Assembly: GCA_905216075.1 (NCBI GenBank)
Contig: CAJMSO010000017.1
Location: forward strand, 1 to 14,630
DNA from: an uncultured bacterium
GTDB taxonomy: Bacteria > Actinomycetota > Coriobacteriia > Coriobacteriales > Coriobacteriaceae
Length of the DNA stretch: 14,630 bases
Direction of reading: 5' to 3'
Position numbers and translations under genes: made by a program. Shown here one piece after another: positions 8,790 to 14,630 of this stretch (the stretch's first letter is position 1; every line of letters begins with the position of its first letter). Below the pieces are notes generated by a model. The model did no database searches and was not told where the DNA came from. It saw only the letters and a program-made list of their open reading frames with translations.

Positions 8790-9339
8790 TGTGTAACCAC
8801 GCTCCTAGTTACGTGTAATGCGGCGCTCTCTCACACCGCTGCTTATTGAATTCTTGAATTTTCGGCTTGCACTACCGGCTTCTTCCGTTCTTCACCACAC
8901 GTTGGTGCAGGGAAAAACGTTTGTCCACCTTGGAACTGCAACCCAAAACCCAAGATTTCACCCGTTTGAGAAGGATAACATAGAGACCCTCTCTATCTGG
9001 GCTGTTATATGTTTCTTTTTTTATATCATAAGGGCGTTTTTTACAAACCCGCAGGAAATGCGAGCGTGAACAACTACCGTTCACCGATTTGTTTAGTTTT
9101 TTTCCTTGCCTTTGTACGACGTTCACTCTAGCTGTTATGCCAGCTTTAGCAGGGTAAAGTGCCTCTGAGTGGGCTTTAGGACGTGCTCAGAGATCTACCC
9201 CTAACTTTGCTGATACCGACGGTGTACGGAGGTCGCCTAAAGGTTGTTTTCTAGGCATTTCCCAAAATCTACCGTATAGGGTGCGCGTGCGGGGGTATCA
9301 TCTTTCACCGAAAATAGTTTCTAGTGTTAGGGGTTTTCG
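8790..9339. promoter_or_regulatory. 550-bp divergent regulatory region between pflB and the marR-type gene
   Basis: No convincing gene lies here; two overlapping frames of about 83 codons lack ribosome binding sites and family resemblance. The DNA is richer in A and T than its neighbours. Palindromes visible are GTGAAC-N7-GTTCAC (9066-9084), ATAGAGA-CCC-TCTCTAT (8980-8996), the latter nested inside ATAAC/GTTAT arms (8975-8979, 9004-9008), and CTCTGAG/CTCAGAG (9163-9169, 9186-9192). A LacI-like core AAAACGTTTG lies at 8913-8922. A pflB promoter probably sits around 8990-9060, where TATAAA- and TATAAC-like boxes occur on the minus strand, but no -35/-10 pair is convincing. Confidence 0.5.
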
Positions 9340-9347
9340 GTGGAAGA
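9301..9347. promoter_or_regulatory. 14-bp inverted repeat spanning the start codon of the marR-type gene
   Basis: Arms 9301-9314 and 9334-9347 pair over 14 bp in plus-strand RNA with a single G-U; nine bases (CACCGAAAA/TTTTCGGTG) are perfect. The right arm contains the GTG start codon and the 19-nt loop contains the AGGGG ribosome binding site. It may be the operator of the MarR-type protein or an mRNA hairpin that hides the start. A TATCAT box at 9296-9301 would start transcription near 9308, inside the left arm, which favours the operator reading. Confidence 0.5.
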
Positions 9348-9789
9348 TACCGATTTCCGTGAACTTGGGCGTCAGCTCCTTACCGAGTTTGGCGGCATTC
9401 ACCAGCGCGTTTCGCGCTTTGTGGACAAAGCTCTCAGCGGCGAGATGGCTGTCATGCGCGCCCTTATGCTCGCTGGCGGTTCGCTCACGCCGAGCGAACT
9501 CGCTGATCGCGCCTGGGTCTCGAACGCCCGCATTGCCAATATCCTACGCGCTCTCGAAGCCAAGGGCTGGGTTGAGCGTGAGCACTCAAAGACCGACCGT
9601 CGTCGCGTACACGTCATAGTGACCGACAAGGGATTCCAGGATCTCGAAATTAAACGTCGGGAATTCGAGGAGCGCACCGCGGCCTTCCTCGAGCAGCTCG
9701 GCGAAACAGATACCCAAGAGATGGTGCGCCTTCTTAGACGTGCCAACGAAATTATCGACCGCAATCAAGAAAGGAGAGATGCCGAGTGA
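9340..9789 (+). CDS. MarR-family transcriptional regulator of the ABC exporter operon
   Basis: A 149-residue winged helix-turn-helix protein. Helical dimerisation segments (about 5-32 and 103-145) flank the DNA-binding core: LTPSELADRAWVSNARIANILRALEAKGW (49-77) and the wing EHSKTDRRRVHVIVTDKG (81-98) with the DRRR motif typical of MarR. It probably represses its own operon and responds to a small molecule. It starts with GTG at 9340, six bases after AGGGG, and that start lies inside an inverted repeat. Its TGA stop overlaps the GTG start of the ABC gene by 4 nt (GTGA, 9786-9789), so the genes are translationally coupled. This arrangement, MarR then two ABC half-transporters, is common for multidrug exporters. 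The ligand cannot be told from sequence. Confidence 0.9.
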   Translation: MEDTDFRELGRQLLTEFGGIHQRVSRFVDKALSGEMAVMRALMLAGGSLTPSELADRAWVSNARIANILRALEAKGWVEREHSKTDRRRVHVIVTDKGFQDLEIKRREFEERTAAFLEQLGETDTQEMVRLLRRANEIIDRNQERRDAE

Positions 9790-12152
9790 GGATTCTCAAG
9801 CTCTTTAAAAAGCATATCCTGGCACTGTTCACAGCTATCGTACTCATCGTAATCAGCTGCAACGCCGACCTGGCGCTGCCTACCTATATGAGCGATATCG
9901 TCGACGTGGGCGTGCAGCAAGGCGGCATCGCCTCGCCCGTGCCCGACACCATTCGCGCCGAATCGCTCGACGACCTCGAACTCTTCATGAGCGCCAAGGA
10001 CGCCAAGGCTGCGGAGGCCGTGTTTAGCAAGGCGGACAATAACGGTATTCGAACGTACAAGGGCACCGAGGAAGAGCGTGCCGATGGAGGCAAGATTGCC
10101 GACATTATGAGTCTGCCCGAGACTGTCGTCCTTTCGCTCAACCAGGGCATTGACGCCAACTCCATGGGCGACATGATGGGCTCGTCCAGCGAGAAAGGCG
10201 ACAGCACCGCCCAGGCCATGCCCACCCCCGAGCAGATGGCAGCGATGACGCCCGAGCAGCTCGCCGAGATGCAGAGGAAGGCCGCTGCGGCGCAGAACAT
10301 GCAAAAGCAGATTGATGCCGACGGCGGTAAGATCACCATGAAGGGCCTGCGTCTAGGCGTTGAAGGCGGCCTAATCGACCAGGGCAAGCTCGTCGATGGC
10401 GCCAACGATATGGCGGACAAAATGGGCTCCATGTCGGGCTCCATCGTCACTCAGCGCGCCGTGAGCTATGTGCAGGATGAGTACAAGGCGCAGGGCATCG
10501 ACCCCGCCGACGTGCAGAACGCCTACCTGGGCCGCATGGCGACCACGATGTTTGGGCTGTGCCTCGTGTCGCTCGTCGCCACCATCCTGACCGGTGCCGT
10601 GGCTTCGCGCACCGCCTGCTCCATCGCCCGCGACCTGCGCCGCGAGACCTTCAACAAGGTTATGCACTTCTCGCCGGCCGAGGTGGGCAAGTTTAGCCAG
10701 GCCTCGCTCATCACCCGCTGCACCAACGACATTCAGCAGATCCAGATGGCCGCAACCCTGTTTATCCGCATGTGTCTGATGGCCCCCGTCATGGGCGTCG
10801 TCGCCGTCATGCGCGTCCTGGCCAACCATACCGGCCTGGAGTGGACCATCGCCGTTGCCATCATCGCGGTTTCGGCCGTCGTCGGCGTGCTCATGGGCCT
10901 CACCATGCCCAAGTTCAAAAAGATGCAGAGCTTCGTGGACCGCGTGAACCTTACTGCCCGCGAGCTGCTCGACGGCCTCATGCCCATCCGCTCGTTCAAC
11001 CGCGAAGAGCACGAGCTCGAGCGCTTTGACAAGGCTTCGCTCGACCTGATGACCACGCAGCTCTACACCAACCGCGCCATGAGCTTTATGATGCCGCTCA
11101 TGATGCTCGTCATGAACTGCATCACCGTGCTTATCGTCTGGTTTGGCGCGCAGGGCGTGTCCGACGGCGTGATGCAGGTCGGCAACATGATGGCGTTTAT
11201 CTCCTACACCATGCAGATCGTCATGGCGTTTATGATCCTCACCATGGTTTCGGTCATCCTGCCCCGCGCCGAGGTCGCAGCCGAGCGCGTGGAAGAGGTC
11301 ATCACCTGCCCCACGAGCATCAACGACCCCGCCTCGCCCAAACTGCCCGCTGCCAGCGCGCCGCGCGGCGAGCTCACCTTCCGTGACGTGAGCTTCCAGT
11401 ATCCCGATGCCCGCGCCGATGTCATCAGCGGCGTGAACTTCACCACGCATGCCGGTCAGATGCTCGGCATCATTGGCTCCACGGGCTCGGGCAAATCTAC
11501 GCTCGTGCAGCTGATCCCGCGCTTATACGACGTCACGGGCGGCAGCATTTCGCTCGACGGCATCGACGTGCGCGACATGACCCTTTCCGAGCTGCGCCGC
11601 CGCATCGGTTATATTCCGCAGCAGGGTCGCCTGTTCTCGGGTACCGTCGAGAGCAACCTCAAGTTTGCCGGCGACATGGTGAGCGACGAGGACATGCACG
11701 AGGCAGCGCGAATCGCACAGGCTGAGGACTTTATCGCCGAGCGCGAGGGCGGTTACGACTCCCCCATCAGCCAGGGCGGCTCCAATGTTTCGGGCGGTCA
11801 GCGTCAGCGCCTGGCCATCGCCCGCGCGTTGGCCAAAAAGCCCGAGGTCGTGGTGTTCGATGACTCGTTTAGCGCCCTCGACTACAAGACCGACGCGCGT
11901 CTGCGCGAAGAGCTGGCCAAAAACGTTACCGACGCCGCACTCGTGGTCGTGGCCCAGCGCATCGCGACCATCATGCACGCCGATCAAATCATCGTGCTCG
12001 ACGACGGCCACGTAGTGGGCACCGGCACGCACGAGGAGCTGCTGCGCAGCTGCCCGGCGGACCTGGAGATCGCACAGTCGCAGCTTTCCGCCGAGGAGCT
12101 GGGGCTTACCCAAGAAGAAATTGCAGCCGTCATGGAAGGAGGCGAGCGCTGA
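9786..12152 (+). CDS. ABC half-exporter with degenerate ATP site and large extracellular insertion
   Basis: First half of a heterodimeric type IV ABC exporter, 788 residues where about 580 is usual. TM1 is near residues 10-28 and TM2 near 252-272. Between them lies an insertion of about 200 residues (roughly 40-245), expected outside the cell, with a Met/Gln/Ala-rich helical stretch (144-176, including PEQMAAMTPEQLAEMQRK). The nucleotide-binding domain has Walker A GSTGSGKST (564-572), signature VSGGQ (668-672), and Walker B VVVFDD (688-693) with Asp693 in place of the catalytic Glu. The switch His is Gln724 (VAQRIATI). These changes are typical of the degenerate partner in heterodimers such as TM287/288. 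It starts with GTG overlapping the regulator's stop and ends in a TGATG overlap with the second half. Drug or toxic-compound export is inferred; the substrate is unknown. Confidence 0.92.
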   Translation: MRILKLFKKHILALFTAIVLIVISCNADLALPTYMSDIVDVGVQQGGIASPVPDTIRAESLDDLELFMSAKDAKAAEAVFSKADNNGIRTYKGTEEERADGGKIADIMSLPETVVLSLNQGIDANSMGDMMGSSSEKGDSTAQAMPTPEQMAAMTPEQLAEMQRKAAAAQNMQKQIDADGGKITMKGLRLGVEGGLIDQGKLVDGANDMADKMGSMSGSIVTQRAVSYVQDEYKAQGIDPADVQNAYLGRMATTMFGLCLVSLVATILTGAVASRTACSIARDLRRETFNKVMHFSPAEVGKFSQASLITRCTNDIQQIQMAATLFIRMCLMAPVMGVVAVMRVLANHTGLEWTIAVAIIAVSAVVGVLMGLTMPKFKKMQSFVDRVNLTARELLDGLMPIRSFNREEHELERFDKASLDLMTTQLYTNRAMSFMMPLMMLVMNCITVLIVWFGAQGVSDGVMQVGNMMAFISYTMQIVMAFMILTMVSVILPRAEVAAERVEEVITCPTSINDPASPKLPAASAPRGELTFRDVSFQYPDARADVISGVNFTTHAGQMLGIIGSTGSGKSTLVQLIPRLYDVTGGSISLDGIDVRDMTLSELRRRIGYIPQQGRLFSGTVESNLKFAGDMVSDEDMHEAARIAQAEDFIAEREGGYDSPISQGGSNVSGGQRQRLAIARALAKKPEVVVFDDSFSALDYKTDARLREELAKNVTDAALVVVAQRIATIMHADQIIVLDDGHVVGTGTHEELLRSCPADLEIAQSQLSAEELGLTQEEIAAVMEGGER

Positions 12153-13999
12153 TGGCAGACGAGACCAAGACTCAGATTCCCAAGCCCACCCGTCAGCGTG
12201 GTCCCATGGGCCGCATGCGTCGCGGCGAAAAGGCCAAGGACTTTAAGGGCACCATGAGGCAGCTGCTCGGCTATATCGGCCAGCACAAGATTGCCGTGTT
12301 TGCCGCCGTCGCCTTTGCCGTGTGCTCGGTCATCTTTAACATTGTGGGACCCAAGGTGCTCGGCCAGGTTACGACCAAGCTGTTCGAAGGCCTGGTCGCC
12401 AAGGTCAACGGCACCGGCGACGTTGACTTTGACTGGATCGCCAAGACGCTCGGCTTTTTGCTCTGCCTGTATCTGGCAAGCTCTGCCTGCAGCCTGATCC
12501 AGGGCTGGCTCATGACCGGCGTCACGCAAAAGATTTGTTATCGCATGCGCAAGGAGATCGCCGCCAAGATCGCCGTCGTGCCAATGAGCTACTTTAACGG
12601 ACACAGCAAGGGCGACGTGCTCAGCCGCATCACCAACGACGTCGATACGCTGGGTCAGTCGCTCAACCAGAGCGTGACGCAGCTCATTACGTCCGTCACG
12701 CAGATTATCGGCGTGCTCGTCATGATGCTGTCGATCAGCCTGCCGCTCACCGGCGTCACCGTGCTCACGCTGCCGGCCGCCGCGATTATCCTGACCGTGA
12801 TGATTCACTTCTCGCAGCCGTACTTCCGCGAGCAACAGCAAGTCCTTGGCACCGTCAACGGCATTATCGAGGAGGACTTTGCCGGCCAGAACGTCATCCA
12901 GGTGTTCGACCGCGCCGAGGCCTCGATCGAGGAGTTCGACCGTCAAAACGACCGTCTCTTTATTAGCGGCTGGCGCTCGCAGTTCCTGTCGGGCCTGATG
13001 ATGCCGCTTATGAGCCTGGTGGGCAACATGGGCTACGTGGGCGTCGTCGTGGTGGGCGCGCAGCTCGCGCTGACCGGCAATGCCACGCCCGGCGACATCC
13101 AGAGCTTTATCCAGTACGTTCGCAACTTTACCCAACCCGTGCAGCAGCTGGGCAACGTGAGCAACACGATGCAGTCGATGGCCGCTGCCACCGAGCGCGT
13201 CTTTGAGTTCCTGGCCGCGCCCGAGGAAGAGCAAAAGGCCGACGCGCAGATTCCCGAGAAGCGCCCCGGCCACGTGGAGTTTGACCGTGTCAAGTTTGGC
13301 TACACGCCCGACAAGACCATCATCCACGACTTTAGCTGCGAGGCGCAGCCCGGCCAGACCATCGCCATCGTCGGCCCCACCGGCGCCGGCAAGACCACGC
13401 TCATTAAGCTGCTGCAGCGCTTTTACGACGTGGACGGCGGTTCGCTGCGCGTCGAGGGCGTCGACGTGCGCGACTGGGACCGCGCGGCGCTGCGCGGCGA
13501 GTTTGCCATGGTGCTGCAGGACACCTGGCTGTTTAACGGCACCATCAGCGAGAACATCCGCTACGGACGCCCCGATGCAAGCGATGCCGAGGTCGAGGCC
13601 GCTGCGCGCGCCGCACGCTGCGACCACTTTATTCATACGCTCGCCGGTGGCTACGACTTTATGATCAACGAGGAGGGCACCAACCTGTCGCAGGGTCAGC
13701 GCCAGCTCGTGACCATCGCCCGTGCCATTTTGGCCGACCGCCCGGCACTGATTCTGGACGAGGCGACTTCCAACGTCGATACCCGTACCGAGGAACTCAT
13801 TCAGCGCGCCATGGATGCACTGATGCAGGGCCGCACCAGCTTTGTCATCGCACACCGCCTGTCCACGATCCGCAATGCCGACGTGATCTTGGTGATTCGC
13901 GACGGCGACATCGTCGAGAAGGGTACACACGACGAGCTGCTCGCCCAGGGCGGCTTCTACGCCGACCTGTACAACTCGCAGTTCGACGAAGCGGCGTAA
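12152..13999 (+). CDS. ABC half-exporter with complete catalytic site
   Basis: Second half of the heterodimer, 615 residues. A basic cytoplasmic N-terminus (1-40) is followed by six predicted membrane segments (about 45-310) and a nucleotide-binding domain. Walker A is GPTGAGKTT (408-416), the signature is LSQGQ (512-516), Walker B ALILDE (532-537) keeps catalytic Glu537, and the switch His568 is present (IAHRLSTI). The altered signature, with Gln for the first Gly, is frequent in the consensus subunit of such pairs. It therefore supplies the hydrolytic Walker B and switch residues missing from its partner. The start ATG shares one base with the partner's TGA stop and has AGGAGG about 9 nt upstream, so the subunits are probably made in equal amounts. 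A strong terminator lies 31 nt after the stop. Confidence 0.94.
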   Translation: MADETKTQIPKPTRQRGPMGRMRRGEKAKDFKGTMRQLLGYIGQHKIAVFAAVAFAVCSVIFNIVGPKVLGQVTTKLFEGLVAKVNGTGDVDFDWIAKTLGFLLCLYLASSACSLIQGWLMTGVTQKICYRMRKEIAAKIAVVPMSYFNGHSKGDVLSRITNDVDTLGQSLNQSVTQLITSVTQIIGVLVMMLSISLPLTGVTVLTLPAAAIILTVMIHFSQPYFREQQQVLGTVNGIIEEDFAGQNVIQVFDRAEASIEEFDRQNDRLFISGWRSQFLSGLMMPLMSLVGNMGYVGVVVVGAQLALTGNATPGDIQSFIQYVRNFTQPVQQLGNVSNTMQSMAAATERVFEFLAAPEEEQKADAQIPEKRPGHVEFDRVKFGYTPDKTIIHDFSCEAQPGQTIAIVGPTGAGKTTLIKLLQRFYDVDGGSLRVEGVDVRDWDRAALRGEFAMVLQDTWLFNGTISENIRYGRPDASDAEVEAAARAARCDHFIHTLAGGYDFMINEEGTNLSQGQRQLVTIARAILADRPALILDEATSNVDTRTEELIQRAMDALMQGRTSFVIAHRLSTIRNADVILVIRDGDIVEKGTHDELLAQGGFYADLYNSQFDEAA

Positions 14000-14029
14000 A
14001 AACCGGCGGCAAACAACCGCAATGCCAAG

Positions 14030-14065
14030 AAAACGGGGGCGCAGGACAACCTGCACCCCCGTTTT
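14030..14065 (+). terminator. Rho-independent terminator of the MarR-ABC operon
   Basis: Arms 14030-14045 and 14050-14065 form a 16-position stem (AAAACGGGGG-C-GCAGG with its complement) with one C-A mismatch and an ACAA loop. The stem ends in GTTTT in the plus direction and lies 31 nt after the last ABC stop codon. Confidence 0.85.
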
Positions 14066-14122
14066 GTGTCCTTCGAGCCTCGAAACGCCTTCCCTGAGAC
14101 CTCACTGACGGCGCTTTCCAGA

Positions 14123-14361
14123 CCCCGTGGGCAAAAAAGGGCAAATATGAGTACTGTTACCTTTTTAGTAACAGCCAAAACCGCCTCAAATGCCGCTCCC
14201 ACGGCTTACACGCGTCCCTAAATTGATCAAACAACACCATAGCGGACTTATATGTGTTTGCGTTAATGAACATATTTTGCTGTTATGTCTATTATTTTGC
14301 GAAGGCAATATGATACTAAGATAGCAACCGTACTCATATTTGGCATTTTTTGCCCACAGGG
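14123..14361. repeat. MITE-like element with 48-bp imperfect terminal inverted repeats
   Basis: 14123-14170 and 14314-14361 are inverted repeats matching at 40 of 48 positions; the best-preserved parts are TGTGGGCAAAAAA-like ends and CAAATATGAGTAC. The 143-bp interior is AT-rich compared with the surrounding GC-rich genes and has no credible gene. The left arm also contains a local hairpin, CTGTTAC/GTAACAG (14154-14160 and 14168-14174). The architecture fits a miniature transposable element, but no transposase or clear target duplication is seen. Confidence 0.5.
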
Positions 14362-14443
14362 TATTTCCTAGGGAACCGACAACAGCCTTAGGGTCCCGCG
14401 CGGCGCCGCTCCCTCCCGGCATCCGCCGACGTTTGCCCAGATA

Positions 14444-14482
14444 AAACCGACCAAAATAAACCTGTCCCTTTTTGGTCGGTTT
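14444..14482. repeat. Perfect 13-bp inverted repeat upstream of the DAHP synthase-like gene
   Basis: AAACCGACCAAAA (14444-14456) and its exact complement (14470-14482) flank a 13-nt loop. It lies just before a candidate promoter. It could be a terminator, a regulator site, or a dispersed repeat; the sequence alone does not decide. Confidence 0.55.
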
Positions 14483-14497
14483 CGGGGTGACAAGGGC

Positions 14498-14526
14498 TTG
14501 CACTTTAGCGTGCGACAGCGGATAAT
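14498..14526 (+). promoter_or_regulatory. Candidate promoter of the DAHP synthase-like gene
   Basis: TTGCAC (14498-14503) and GATAAT (14521-14526) are separated by 17 bp. The -10 box is close to consensus, the -35 box only partly. Transcription would start near 14533, giving a leader of about 48 nt. Confidence 0.4.
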
Positions 14527-14580
14527 GCCGAACACTCGACAATACGCTTATTGCTCTTTCTATAGATTGAGGAGGCCCCT

Positions 14581-14630
14581 ATGGCCATGGAATTCAAACG
14601 CAGGCTGCCGATCCCCATGGAGATCCGCGA
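14581..14630 (+). CDS. N-terminus of a probable 3-deoxy-7-phosphoheptulonate (DAHP) synthase, cut by the window end
   Basis: Only 16 complete codons are present: MAMEFKRRLPIPMEIR. The MEFKRRLPIP opening resembles type I DAHP synthases, which make the first intermediate of aromatic amino-acid synthesis from phosphoenolpyruvate and erythrose 4-phosphate. GAGGAGG lies 5 nt before the ATG, and a candidate promoter lies upstream, so the start is well supported. The functional call rests on a very short match and could be wrong; the catalytic part is outside the window. Confidence 0.5.
   Translation, partial: MAMEFKRRLPIPMEIR

Noticed and set aside
8818..9126. Two overlapping open frames of about 83 codons in the pflB upstream region
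   Set aside because: No ribosome binding site, no family resemblance, and AT-rich palindromic DNA; better read as regulatory sequence.
9163..9192. CTCTGAG/CTCAGAG inverted repeat as a terminator
   Set aside because: The arms are 7 bp with a 16-nt loop and no T tract, and no gene ends nearby.
11984..14056. A 690-codon open frame on the minus strand opposite the second ABC gene
   Set aside because: It is antisense to a clear ABC gene, has a His/Ala/Val/Leu-rich composition and no domain.

Overview
The window looks like chromosomal DNA of a gut anaerobe of the class Coriobacteriia, most likely Collinsella or a close relative. This is inferred from GC-rich coding DNA, a PTS sugar locus, pyruvate formate-lyase (PFL) fermentation and the general look of the proteins; no marker gene proves it.

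Layout. (1) 1-202, minus: a DegV-like fatty-acid-binding protein whose frame meets an amber codon after 61 residues. (2) 479-6097, minus: a sucrose/fructoside locus. A LacI-family repressor is followed by a divergent GH32 enzyme, a PTS EIIBC permease without EIIA, and a canonical GH32 sucrose-6-phosphate hydrolase-like enzyme. A promoter with a perfect TTGACA box lies among repeated copies of one operator motif, and another copy precedes the repressor gene. (3) 6251-6373: a 123-bp nested inverted repeat holding the probable terminator of the pfl operon. (4) 6401-8789, minus: a split PFL. PflB (683 aa) has the Cys-Cys active site but ends where the glycyl-radical domain should begin, and that domain is a separate 83-aa gene downstream. 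(5) 8790-9339: a 550-bp non-coding divergent regulatory region with several palindromes. (6) 9340-13999, plus: a MarR-type regulator and two ABC half-transporters with overlapping start and stop codons. They form a heterodimeric type IV exporter with one degenerate and one complete ATP site; the degenerate half carries a roughly 200-residue extracellular insertion. A strong terminator follows. (7) 14066-14580: non-coding, with a MITE-like pair of 48-bp inverted repeats and a second perfect hairpin. (8) 14581-end, plus: the first codons of a gene that resembles DAHP synthase.

How the parts work together. Sucrose or a related fructoside would enter through EIIBC as a 6-phosphate and be cleaved by the two GH32 enzymes, under LacI-family control; the sugars feed glycolysis, and PFL turns pyruvate into acetyl-CoA and formate. 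The MarR-ABC operon is a separate export module, probably for drugs or other toxic compounds.

The most unusual items are the obligately split PFL, the nested 123-bp palindrome, a long inverted repeat that contains the marR start codon, and a GH32 enzyme lacking the usual WMNDPNG motif.
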